Virus record (IMG/VR): IMGVR_UViG_3300010354_020894
Coordinates: 1 to 25,539 of that record
Reading direction: 5' to 3' (one strand)
From: a virus
Length of the DNA stretch: 25,539 nucleotides
In this document: in pieces, positions 8,245 to 15,636 of the stretch
Layout of the letters: every line of letters begins with the position of its first letter
Position numbering within the stretch: the stretch's first letter is position 1
Notes under the pieces: generated by a model
Told to the model about the DNA's origin: nothing
Databases searched by the model: none
What the model saw: only the letters and a program-made list of their open reading frames with translations
Program-made: the position numbers and the translations under genes

Positions 8245-9555
8245 ATGTGCAGCTTCTTAGTAACAAGTAAGAGAAATTTCAACTTGGAGATGGTCAATCA
8301 CTTCATAAAGAAGAGAGGGCCTGATCTTACGTCCTGTTTAGAAGACGATCAGTTTTTCTACATTCACAATCTCCTGTCAATAACAGGAGATCTCACAAGC
8401 CAACCGATCAAAAATGACTCTATTACTCTTGTCTACAACGGGGAAATCTACAACTATCGAGACTTTGGAGAATATCAGTCAGACGGACTTTGCCTGATCG
8501 ATCTTTACGAAAAGTTTGGAACCGAAGCATTTCAGATGGTAGACGGAGAATTCGCAATAGTTCTCCATGACAAGAAAAGGAAAAAGATCTACCTTTGCAC
8601 CGATACTTTTGGAACAAAACCCTTGTTCTACTCTACGTCAAAAAGTGACTTTGGCGCAAGTTCATATCAGTCATCCTTGCTTTTGTTAGGATTTGAGCAG
8701 GTTATTAAGTGCAAACCAAATCAAATTACTGTAATAGACCAAACTACATTGTCTGTTTGTGACGAGATTCCTCTCTATACTTTTGACCTGACTCAACATA
8801 AGAAAACGTATGATGATTGGGATGCTGCTTTCGTTAGCAGCGTTGAAAAAAGAATCAGAGGGCTCAGACACAATCTTGTAGTCCCAATGAGTAGTGGCCA
8901 CGATAGCGGCCTGATTTGCTGTGTACTGAATGAAATGAATGCAGATTACGTTTCAATCTCAATTAGGGGAAAGGAAAATCAGGATGTTCTGAATAGAAGA
9001 TTCGAGATCAAACGCGGTGTAAAGTACATTCATGATAAGATCTCATCTTTTGACATCGAGAAAATTAAGGAATCTTTTTCAAGTGATGTAGAGAAATTCT
9101 TCTACGGCCCAGTGCCAGGCACTCATATTCAAGACGGATTTAATGATCAAGGAGCGATCGGTCTTTACTTTGTTCTCAAGGAATCAAGGGAAAAGAATAA
9201 TTGCAAAGTGATCCTCTCTGGTCAGGGTTCTGACGAGATGATGTCGACTATAAAAGAGTATGGGTTTCAAACGACAAATCCGATTCCATTTCCTGATGAC
9301 CTGACGAATGTCTTTCCTTGGGGAAACTTTTACTATGGCTCACAATCTTCTTATTTGATGAAAGAAGAGTGCGTAGCAGGCTCTCTTGGAATGGAAACCA
9401 GATATCCATTTCTCGATAGGAAACTTGTTCAAGAATTTTTGCAACTCGACTCCAGCCTGAAAAATGCAAAATACAAGGCTCCGATTGAGCATGCATTCAA
9501 AAAGAGGAACTATCCATTTTACGAAGGTAAGATGGGTTTCAATATCGGACTATGA
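8245..9555 (+). CDS. asnB: Asparagine synthetase-type glutamine amidotransferase (AsnB/WbpS-like), shortened C-terminus
   Basis: 436 residues. The ATG at 8245 is followed by TGC, exposing the Ntn nucleophile Cys2 after Met removal. The glutaminase domain has RGPD (24-27), NGEIYN (65-70) and DGEFA (100-104). The synthetase domain has a variant PP-loop SSGHDSG (216-222, family SGGxDSS), LSGQGSDE (324-331) and ETRYPFLD (384-391), so both half-sites are present. The usual reaction turns aspartate, glutamine and ATP into asparagine. Homologues in O-antigen clusters, such as WbpS, instead amidate sugar uronic acids. Residence among glycan genes, together with a nucleotide-sugar dehydrogenase 3.9 kb away, makes uronic-acid amidation plausible. 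The protein stops right after KMGFNIGL, about 100 residues earlier than E. coli AsnB. No recognisable AsnB tail appears in the other frames. Confidence 0.87.
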   Translation: MCSFLVTSKRNFNLEMVNHFIKKRGPDLTSCLEDDQFFYIHNLLSITGDLTSQPIKNDSITLVYNGEIYNYRDFGEYQSDGLCLIDLYEKFGTEAFQMVDGEFAIVLHDKKRKKIYLCTDTFGTKPLFYSTSKSDFGASSYQSSLLLLGFEQVIKCKPNQITVIDQTTLSVCDEIPLYTFDLTQHKKTYDDWDAAFVSSVEKRIRGLRHNLVVPMSSGHDSGLICCVLNEMNADYVSISIRGKENQDVLNRRFEIKRGVKYIHDKISSFDIEKIKESFSSDVEKFFYGPVPGTHIQDGFNDQGAIGLYFVLKESREKNNCKVILSGQGSDEMMSTIKEYGFQTTNPIPFPDDLTNVFPWGNFYYGSQSSYLMKEECVAGSLGMETRYPFLDRKLVQEFLQLDSSLKNAKYKAPIEHAFKKRNYPFYEGKMGFNIGL

Positions 9556-9576
9556 ATCACTTTACAGGGAAAATCA

Positions 9577-10335
9577 ATGCCGTCAATATCTGAGGAGTGT
9601 CCTCATTATGGAGATGCTTGCGATCTTGCATCTCGCGATGATGAATTCTTTTCGACATTCAAGAGAAATAACTTCTACAGGGCTGTTCTAGAACATGTGT
9701 CAGAGGAACAGGGACAAATGTATTATGATGAAATTGATGAAAACTCTCTTATGAAGAAAGAGATTCACAAGTTTTCAATTAATGACTTTTATGGACTGCC
9801 TATTGTTCACGATTTTGAGTTTGGAACATTCTCACCTACGACACTGAGATATGCGAAGGTCCTCAATGACATATCTAAGCTGGTTGACATAAACGATTCA
9901 AGCATAGCCGAAATAGGCGCTGGATATGGAGGCCAATATCTTGTGACGAGGCAACTATTCAAACCAAAGAGATATTCTTTCTTTGATATAGACCCAGCAA
10001 TCAGGCTCATCAAGAAGTACACAAGGATCTCAAGATCAGATGATATCGATCTCGATTTTTACGTCTCAAACTCAAGCATTGAGATGAAGAACTACGATCT
10101 AGTAATTAGCAACTATGCAATCTCTGAGTGTGAGAAAGACATTCAGGACTATTACATTTCTAATGTGATAGCAGGTTCCAAAAGAGGATACATCACTTTC
10201 AATCACATGAGAGGCTATTCTATTGATGACTTTATTACAAGGCTAAAAGATCTTGGTAAGGTCCCAAGCGTTGGTGAGGAGAATCCTCAAACTTCTCCTC
10301 CTGGCTCAAGAAAAAATTTAATCATTACTTGGTGA
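9577..10335 (+). CDS. Putative sugar O-methyltransferase (EIGAGYGGQ family)
   Basis: 252 residues. The motif EIGAGYGGQ (112-120) is the signature of a recognised 'putative sugar O-methyltransferase' family found in surface polysaccharide loci. It is followed by SFFDIDPAI (the SAM-ribose acidic loop) and LVISNYAISECEKDIQDYY, a motif IV-like segment. A family-typical N-terminal helical region of about 100 residues with several acidic patches precedes the fold. Starts 21 bases after the asnB stop with AGGG upstream. No partner module is fused. The acceptor is unknown. Confidence 0.78.
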   Translation: MPSISEECPHYGDACDLASRDDEFFSTFKRNNFYRAVLEHVSEEQGQMYYDEIDENSLMKKEIHKFSINDFYGLPIVHDFEFGTFSPTTLRYAKVLNDISKLVDINDSSIAEIGAGYGGQYLVTRQLFKPKRYSFFDIDPAIRLIKKYTRISRSDDIDLDFYVSNSSIEMKNYDLVISNYAISECEKDIQDYYISNVIAGSKRGYITFNHMRGYSIDDFITRLKDLGKVPSVGEENPQTSPPGSRKNLIITW

Positions 10336-10339
10336 GGAA

Positions 10340-10912
10340 ATGCAGCACTATTATCATTCAATTGGCGAAAATTGGTTCACATACCCTGGATTTTATGCAT
10401 CTGTTGTGAGAGAGTTCGAATCAGGATCTAAATTCGTAGAAATAGGATCCTGGAGGGGAAGAAGCTCTTGCTTTCTCGGGGTCGAGATTTTCAACTCCGG
10501 TAAAAGCATAGAGCTTCACTGCGTGGATACCTGGTTAGGCTCTGAGGAGCACCAACCAGGTGGAGAATTTCCTGAGGGGTATCAGATCCTTAAAGATGAC
10601 GGTCTTTACAAAGAGTTCATAAGCAACATACAGCCAATAAAGGACATCATAAAACCGATTAGATTGACATCTATAGAGGCTTCTTCTCTGTATGAGGACG
10701 AAAGTTTGGATTTCGTTTTTCTTGATGCATCTCACAAGTATGAAGATGTCAAGCAAGATCTGGTCGCTTGGTATCCAAAGGTAAGGAAAGGAGGAATTTT
10801 TGCCGGTCATGACTATCCATCATGGCCTGAGGTTGTGAAAGCAGTCGATGAATTTTTCCCTCAAAAAGATTTTCATTCAAATGAACTTTGTTGGATTCAT
10901 AGAAAAAACTGA
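10340..10912 (+). CDS. Class I SAM-dependent methyltransferase (Methyltransf_24-like)
   Basis: 190 residues. VEIGSWRGRSSCFL (33-46) is motif I in the variant with GSWxGxSS, HCVDTWLGSEEH (60-71) holds the acidic ribose contact, LDASHKYEDVKQDL (128-141) is the conserved D-x-S-H-x-Y-E-x-V segment of the family, and GGIFAGHDY (151-159) ends the sheet. The DxSH/HDY pair is the metal-binding set of catechol-O-methyltransferase-like enzymes. Starts 4 bases after the upstream stop with GGTGAGGA as ribosome binding site and ends in a TGATG overlap. Small soluble methyltransferase, presumably for the same glycan. Confidence 0.78.
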   Translation: MQHYYHSIGENWFTYPGFYASVVREFESGSKFVEIGSWRGRSSCFLGVEIFNSGKSIELHCVDTWLGSEEHQPGGEFPEGYQILKDDGLYKEFISNIQPIKDIIKPIRLTSIEASSLYEDESLDFVFLDASHKYEDVKQDLVAWYPKVRKGGIFAGHDYPSWPEVVKAVDEFFPQKDFHSNELCWIHRKN

Positions 10913-11499
10913 TGAACTCTCCAAAATCAGGAATATCCATAGGATGGAGACCAGGAAATCATGCAGGCATAATGGGATGTACCGAAATGCCATGGCTTGT
11001 GATGGAATCCATTGATTTCATTTTTGAAAGAATTAACAAGGAATCAACCGTATTCGAATACGGAAGCGGATCCAGCACATTTTGGTTTTCTAAGTTGGTA
11101 AGCAAAGTCTATTCAGTAGATCACGATCCAAATTGGTTTTCTCAGATGAATAACCTGATGTCTTCTCAAAAAATTTCAAATGTTGATTTAAGGCTTTCAA
11201 GTTGTGAGATGAGATATGTTCTCGATCATGATTCTGAGGTTGAGGAGCAATACGAGAATTATTCAAAGATGATTTCTAATCTTGAAGTGAAAGAATTTGA
11301 TGTTATTTTGGTCGACGGAGTCACAAGGTCAATGTGCATCAAAGAGTCTATTTCTCACCTCAAAAAAGGAGGAATGTTGGTTATTGACAATGCTGAGAGG
11401 CCAGCATATTTCAAGGCAATAGAGTCAGTTCCCTCCAGTTGGAAACGATACGAATTTTCTTGTGCCGTAGACACTACTTTGATTTTCATAAAGGAATAA
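10912..11499 (+). CDS. Rossmann-fold methyltransferase-like protein
   Basis: 195 residues. Starts at ATG in a TGATG overlap. Motif I is FEYGSGSSTFWF (48-59), then VYSVDHDPNWF (66-76) as the acidic SAM-ribose contact, FDVILVDGVTRSMCI for the motif-IV strand, and GGMLVIDNAERPAYF near the end. This matches the Methyltransf_24 group. The N-terminus has a Trp-rich, Pro-containing stretch that suggests substrate contact. It forms a tandem pair with the preceding gene but the two share little identity beyond the fold. Function by context: glycan methylation. Confidence 0.65.
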   Translation: MNSPKSGISIGWRPGNHAGIMGCTEMPWLVMESIDFIFERINKESTVFEYGSGSSTFWFSKLVSKVYSVDHDPNWFSQMNNLMSSQKISNVDLRLSSCEMRYVLDHDSEVEEQYENYSKMISNLEVKEFDVILVDGVTRSMCIKESISHLKKGGMLVIDNAERPAYFKAIESVPSSWKRYEFSCAVDTTLIFIKE

Positions 11500-11505
11500 A
11501 ATCAA

Positions 11506-12441
11506 ATGAAAAGAAAAATCCTCACCACAGGCACCACAGGGCTTCTTGGAAGTGAGATAATTGCACTTGAAAGCACAGCAATCGGAATATCATCCAAAGA
11601 ATGTGATCTCACTGAGACTAACCACGCCATCCTTACACTTGAAGACGGTCAAGTTGATACAGTCATTCACTGTGCAGCAAGAGTCGGAGGGGTGAAGGCC
11701 AACACTGACTACGTTGCTGACTTCTTTGACGACAATGTGAAGATGAACATGAACGTTCTTGATGCGTGTCGTGAGAGGAATCTGAAGCTTGTCTCTGTGC
11801 TCTCGACCTGCATCTATCCGGACGCTCCCTACGTGAAGTATCCACTCACGGAGGATCAGCTTCACATGGGTCCTCCGCATCCATCCAACTTCGGGTATGC
11901 ATACGCCAAAAGAATGCTTGAAGTTCAGTCACGTGCTTATCGCCAACAGCACGGATGCAACTTCATCTCGGTCATTCCGAACAACCTCTACGGTCCAAAC
12001 GATAATTACGACCTGAATAGTGGCCACGTAATTCCTGCGCTTATACGCAAGTTTCACGAGGCAATCGTAAGCAAGAAAAGAGAAGTGATTATCTGGGGAT
12101 CAGGTAAGCCACTTCGCGAGTTCACATTCGCAAGAGATGCCGCAAGTATCATCCTGTGGCTTGCTCAAAACTATGACGGAGAATTACCTGTCAACATAGG
12201 AAATCCACAGCAGGTTTCAATCGAAAACTTGGCTCTCACAATTTCTGGTGAAATGAATTATCAAGGAACAATCAGGTTTGACACTAGCAAGCCAGACGGT
12301 CAGTTTAAGAAGCCTTCATCGAATGAATATCTGAGATCTCTCGGATGGAAAGGCGAGTATACGTCTCTTCGTGAAGGCCTTAAGGAGACGATAAAGTCAT
12401 TTAGAAGTAGATACCCAAATGTTCGTGGTGTTACCATATAG
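11506..12441 (+). CDS. fcl: GDP-L-fucose synthase (GDP-4-keto-6-deoxymannose epimerase/reductase)
   Basis: 311 residues, full length for the family. Rossmann glycine motif TGTTGLLG, signature AARVGGVKAN (57-66), Ser100/Cys102 in LSTCIYPD, catalytic Tyr131 and Lys135 (YAYAK), and His174 in SGHVIPALI. The relative spacings Ser-Cys (+2), Tyr-Lys (+4) and Lys-His (+39) equal those of E. coli Fcl (Ser107, Cys109, Tyr136, Lys140, His179). It converts the Gmd product to GDP-L-fucose in the cytoplasm with NADPH. Gmd is encoded 3 bases downstream, so the two form a functional pair. Hand counts give about 50% GC in the first half and 42% in the last 260 bases. Confidence 0.93.
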   Translation: MKRKILTTGTTGLLGSEIIALESTAIGISSKECDLTETNHAILTLEDGQVDTVIHCAARVGGVKANTDYVADFFDDNVKMNMNVLDACRERNLKLVSVLSTCIYPDAPYVKYPLTEDQLHMGPPHPSNFGYAYAKRMLEVQSRAYRQQHGCNFISVIPNNLYGPNDNYDLNSGHVIPALIRKFHEAIVSKKREVIIWGSGKPLREFTFARDAASIILWLAQNYDGELPVNIGNPQQVSIENLALTISGEMNYQGTIRFDTSKPDGQFKKPSSNEYLRSLGWKGEYTSLREGLKETIKSFRSRYPNVRGVTI

Positions 12442-12444
12442 CAT

Positions 12445-13419
12445 ATGAAAACAGCTCTTATAACTGGCGTAACAGGTCAAGATGGAAGCTATCTTGCCGA
12501 ACTTCTTCTAGAAAAAGGCTATAAAGTAGTAGGAATGAAGAGGAGGACGTCTCTTTTAGCTACGGACAGAATTGACCACCTTCTCAAGCACTCGAACTTT
12601 CAGCTTGTCTATGGTTCAATGAACGATGCAGGATCTTTCTATCGTCTATTTGCCAATCAGAAGTTCGATGAAGCCTATAATCTTGCCGCCCAATCTCATG
12701 TTCGTGTCTCATTCGAGGTTCCTGAGGAGACGGTAGACGCCGTAGCAATGGGACCTCTCCGGCTATTGGAATGCATTAGGACCATGCAACCAGGCTGTCG
12801 CTTCTATCAGGCTTCCTCCTCAGAGATGTACGGTGATAACCCAGAACACCCACAGAACGAGCAGACTCGACTCATGCCGGCGTCTCCATATGCCTGCGCC
12901 AAGGTCTTTGCCCATGGTCTCACTCGCAACTACAGAGAGAGTTACGGCATCCACGCATCTTCCGGAATCCTCTTCAACCACGAGAGCCCTCGCCGAGGTG
13001 AGACTTTCGTCACCAGGAAGATCACGCTTGCGGCAGCCCGGATCAAGCTCGGTCTACAGGACAAGATTGCCCTCGGCAATCTCGATGCACTTCGAGACTG
13101 GGGCTATGCCAAGGACTATGTAGAGGCAATGTGGCTCATGCTACAGCAGGACAGGCCTGATGACTACGTTGTCGCCACCGGTGAGACACGAACGGTCCGT
13201 GAGTTCTTGAACGAGGTTTTCGATATTGCAGGACTTGATGTTGACAGGCATTTGGTAATTGATGAGAGACTAAAGAGGCCACATGAAGTTCCATGGCTTG
13301 AAGGAGACTGTTCAAAAGCTAAAGATCGTCTTGGATGGTCACCAAAGACAACCTTCAAGGGACTTGCAAGACTAATGTACGAACACGACCTGAAGGTCGA
13401 AATGGAGAAATTGAGATGA
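12445..13419 (+). CDS. gmd: GDP-mannose 4,6-dehydratase
   Basis: 324 residues. [20 protein letters not shown] at 7-26 is the family-specific N-terminus. NLAAQSHV, the catalytic Ser125-x-Glu127 (SSSEMYG) and Tyr149/Lys153 (SPYACAK) match E. coli Gmd Thr133/Glu135/Tyr157/Lys161 in spacing. [17 protein letters not shown] (177-193) and [20 protein letters not shown] complete the signature. It makes GDP-4-keto-6-deoxy-D-mannose, which Fcl then reduces to GDP-L-fucose. GC content rises from 38% near the start to 52-62% over 12721-13080 and falls to 40-45% at the end. This hump is unlike its neighbours and hints at mosaic origin. The stop overlaps the next ATG (ATGA). Confidence 0.95.
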   Translation: MKTALITGVTGQDGSYLAELLLEKGYKVVGMKRRTSLLATDRIDHLLKHSNFQLVYGSMNDAGSFYRLFANQKFDEAYNLAAQSHVRVSFEVPEETVDAVAMGPLRLLECIRTMQPGCRFYQASSSEMYGDNPEHPQNEQTRLMPASPYACAKVFAHGLTRNYRESYGIHASSGILFNHESPRRGETFVTRKITLAAARIKLGLQDKIALGNLDALRDWGYAKDYVEAMWLMLQQDRPDDYVVATGETRTVREFLNEVFDIAGLDVDRHLVIDERLKRPHEVPWLEGDCSKAKDRLGWSPKTTFKGLARLMYEHDLKVEMEKLR

Positions 13420-14390
13420 GCATTGCCGTAATTGGCCAGGGGTTTGTAGGTGGTAGTCTCACAACCGTTTTCTCTGAAAGAGGTGAGACAGTCTACGTTT
13501 ATGATAAGGCTGGAAAGGTAGCACAAGGCGGAATCTCCAGTTTCACAAGGCAGATTACCAGAGAAATTGTGACACCAAAGTCAATCACTGATTTTGTAAG
13601 AGAGTGTGAAGCCACTTCGGGTTTCTCAGGTGTGTATTTTATCTGTGTTCCAACTCCGATGTATGATGATGGTTCACCTGACACCAGAATAGTCGAGGAT
13701 GTCTTAGATCTTGTAGCATCTGCCCCATATGCCGTAGACTCACCCAGAAGAATTGCTGTCATAAAGTCCACAGTACCGCCAGGTTCCACAGAAAGATGGA
13801 ACAAGCGTTTCAATGACTTGGACCTTCACATTGTCTTCAATCCTGAGTTCCTCACTGAGGCTAACGCCCTGAATGACATGAGGACTCAAAATAGAATAGT
13901 TCTTGGCGGTCCTCGACCCTACATCAACACGGTGAGGAATGTCTTTATGAGAGCATTTCCAAAGGTTCCTATCATCAAGACGAGCTCAACTACTGCCGAG
14001 ATGGTAAAGTACACAACAAATTGCCTTTTGGCTGTGAAGGTTGCATTTGCGAACGAAGTTTCACAGGTATGCGAACATCTCGACAAGGATGGACTAAATG
14101 TTGATTACGATAAGGTGATCGAGTACGTGAAATTTGATCATAGACTTGGAGACACTCATTGGTCGGTGCCAGGACCTGTCCCAACTCACGATGGAAGGTA
14201 TGTAAAGGGTTTTGGTGGTCACTGCCTTCCAAAGGATCTAAACGCACTAATGAGCGTTGCAAGGTCATACAAGATTGAGCCAACTGTCATGAAGGCAGCT
14301 TGGGAAAAGAATCTTGAAGTAAGGCCACAAGAAGACAGAGACTGGGAGCTTCAGGTAGGAAGGGCAGTGTCAAGGAGAGAGAATGTATGA
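13416..14390 (+). CDS. UDP-glucose/GDP-mannose dehydrogenase family protein lacking the C-terminal domain
   Basis: 324 residues from ATG 13416 (ATGA overlap with gmd). An upstream in-frame ATG at 13335 lies inside gmd and is unlikely. N-terminal NAD-binding domain: [12 protein letters not shown] (4-15), [12 protein letters not shown] (75-86), [10 protein letters not shown] (116-125). Central domain: [15 protein letters not shown] (141-155), [22 protein letters not shown] (193-214) and the catalytic Cys270 in [11 protein letters not shown]. These enzymes oxidise the C6 hydroxyl of a UDP- or GDP-sugar to a uronic acid in two NAD steps. The usual C-terminal nucleotide-binding domain of about 100 residues is absent. 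The protein ends in an Arg-rich tail. Either substrate binding is completed by another protein, or the reaction is altered. The substrate is not assigned. Confidence 0.85.
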   Translation: MSIAVIGQGFVGGSLTTVFSERGETVYVYDKAGKVAQGGISSFTRQITREIVTPKSITDFVRECEATSGFSGVYFICVPTPMYDDGSPDTRIVEDVLDLVASAPYAVDSPRRIAVIKSTVPPGSTERWNKRFNDLDLHIVFNPEFLTEANALNDMRTQNRIVLGGPRPYINTVRNVFMRAFPKVPIIKTSSTTAEMVKYTTNCLLAVKVAFANEVSQVCEHLDKDGLNVDYDKVIEYVKFDHRLGDTHWSVPGPVPTHDGRYVKGFGGHCLPKDLNALMSVARSYKIEPTVMKAAWEKNLEVRPQEDRDWELQVGRAVSRRENV

Positions 14391-14799
14391 AGTAGGACTT
14401 ATCGCAGGATCATTTGACCTAATTCACCCTGGTTACATCAAGATGTTTGATGAGTCAAAGAAAGTCTGCAATCGTCTCATCGTCGCTCTGCAAGACGATC
14501 CTACTATAGACAGACCTGACAAGTGTAAGCCAGTACAGTCATGGGATGAACGCAGAATCATTCTGGAATCACTTCGTCAGGTGGATGAGGTAACCTATTA
14601 CAACACTGAGAAAGACCTCAGAAGGCTCCTGGGTTCAATCAAATTCGATATAAGAATCCTCGGAAGTGATTACATCGGCAAGAGATTCACAGGAGACGAC
14701 CTCGACAAGCCTGTCTACTATTGCAACAGGAGTCACAATTACAGCCTCACAGACCTCAAAAGGCGAATCTTCGATTCAGTAAGAAATGTGAAAATGTAG
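14383..14799 (+). CDS. Cytidylyltransferase-like protein (TagD/GCT type) with altered HxGH motif
   Basis: 138 residues, the size of glycerol-3-phosphate cytidylyltransferase. The start AGSFDLIHPGYIKMF holds the nucleotidyltransferase HxGH motif as HPGY (15-18), with Tyr replacing the second His. Downstream elements are kept: the phosphate-contacting Arg of DERR, the ILGSDYIGK segment (93-100), and the final RSHNYSLTDLKRRI (116-129), corresponding to RTxGISTT in TagD. Family members attach CMP or AMP to a sugar or polyol phosphate, giving CDP-glycerol or ADP-heptose. Because the second His helps bind the triphosphate, activity may be reduced or shifted. Eight-base overlap with the dehydrogenase gene. 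Context suggests activation of a polyol or sugar phosphate. Confidence 0.72.
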   Translation: MYEVGLIAGSFDLIHPGYIKMFDESKKVCNRLIVALQDDPTIDRPDKCKPVQSWDERRIILESLRQVDEVTYYNTEKDLRRLLGSIKFDIRILGSDYIGKRFTGDDLDKPVYYCNRSHNYSLTDLKRRIFDSVRNVKM

Positions 14800-14805
14800 G
14801 AAAAG

Positions 14806-14814
14806 TGGTATAAG
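14806..14814 (+). promoter_or_regulatory. Candidate extended -10 promoter for the nuclease gene
   Basis: TGGTATAAG reads TGn followed by TATAAG, five of six bases of the -10 consensus, with the TG dinucleotide that replaces a -35 box. No -35 match and no T4 MotA box were seen upstream. Transcription would begin near 14821, just at the ribosome binding site AAGGAG (14821-14826). It lies in one of the few gaps above 30 bp. Plausible but unproven. Confidence 0.4.
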
Positions 14815-14832
14815 ATTGGAAAGGAGAAACGA

Positions 14833-15630
14833 ATGTCAGACTTTCCAACAGGCAAGCCACATGTATCCTACTCGGAGGTCAGCACATGGCACTCCTGTGG
14901 GCACAAGCACAAGCTCACCTACATCGACAAGGTAGAGACTCCGGAGCAGGATTGGTCGCATGCCGACTTCGGAAAGCACGTCCACTCCGGAGTCGAGAAC
15001 TACCTGAAGACCCGTGTGATGGACATTCCCGCAGTCGTCAAGCTCATCGAAGATGACTGGTCAGCAAAGAATCGTCCTGAAGTTGAGAAGTGGTCCAAGT
15101 GGGCTGTCAACATCCTCACAGACTTCCCAGGCTGGCTGGATACTGAACATCCCGGGTGGGAACTACTCGGTGCTGAGCTTCCCCTCTACGAGGACATTCC
15201 TGAAGAGGAGACAATCAAGTTCAAGGGATTCGTTGACTCCATAGTCCGTGTTCCTCTCAATGATGAGAAGACAAAGTGGAAGGTCTGGATCCTGGACTGG
15301 AAGACGGGACCTGCCGGTGGATGGCGCAGGGACAAGCTTGAGAATGAACTTGTTCTTGCCCAGCTCTGGCTCTATAAGGCATATCTGCTTCGCAAGCTTG
15401 AACTTCAGAGCCGTGATGTAGGATGTGCCTTCGTTGTCCTAAAGAAGGGAGCAAAGCCAGGCTCGACAATCGCTCGATATGACATCTCGGTAGGGCCAAA
15501 GCCTATGGAGAAGGGTGAAAAGATGGTCAAAAGCATGGTTTCTGGAGTAAGGAAAGGCAAGTTCTTGAAAAACAGGTATTCATGTGAATGGTGCCCCTTT
15601 AAGGGAACACAGCACTGTACCAGTATTTAA
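14833..15630 (+). CDS. PD-(D/E)XK nuclease, Cas4/AddB-like, with predicted 4Fe-4S cluster (PDDEXK_1)
   Basis: 265 residues. Nuclease core: Gly47 to His51 (FGKHVH), Glu115 (LGAELPL), Asp135 (FKGFVDS), then Asp155-Trp-Lys157 (ILDWKTG) and QLWLY (177-181). These are the RecB-type motifs I to QxxxY. One N-terminal cysteine (Cys22) and a C-terminal Cys251-x2-Cys254-x7-Cys262 array match the Fe-S cluster layout of Cas4, AddB and Dna2. It probably processes DNA ends in recombination or replication in the infected cell. No cas1, cas2 or helicase is nearby, so CRISPR adaptation is not indicated. It is GC-richer (53-62% in sampled 60-base blocks) than the gene before it (42%) and is flanked by gaps. 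This suggests separate acquisition. Confidence 0.88.
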   Translation: MSDFPTGKPHVSYSEVSTWHSCGHKHKLTYIDKVETPEQDWSHADFGKHVHSGVENYLKTRVMDIPAVVKLIEDDWSAKNRPEVEKWSKWAVNILTDFPGWLDTEHPGWELLGAELPLYEDIPEEETIKFKGFVDSIVRVPLNDEKTKWKVWILDWKTGPAGGWRRDKLENELVLAQLWLYKAYLLRKLELQSRDVGCAFVVLKKGAKPGSTIARYDISVGPKPMEKGEKMVKSMVSGVRKGKFLKNRYSCEWCPFKGTQHCTSI

Positions 15631-15636
15631 CCTGCT

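Noticed and set aside
9464-9691. Plus-strand frame overlapping the end of asnB, possible frameshifted AsnB tail
   Set aside because: Its residues do not resemble the AsnB C-terminus, and the downstream gene has a proper start and its own methyltransferase motifs.
12833-13123. Second plus-strand open frame within gmd
   Set aside because: Arg/Ser-rich product of a GC-rich stretch in the wrong frame; gmd motifs run through the same bases.
13335-13415. Upstream in-frame extension of the dehydrogenase gene
   Set aside because: It lies wholly inside gmd, has no supporting ribosome binding site, and its residues do not match the family N-terminus. The ATG at 13416 in the ATGA overlap is better.
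14833-15630. Cas4 nuclease as a sign of CRISPR adaptation
   Set aside because: No cas1, cas2 or repeat array is in the window. Standalone nucleases of this class are common in phages.
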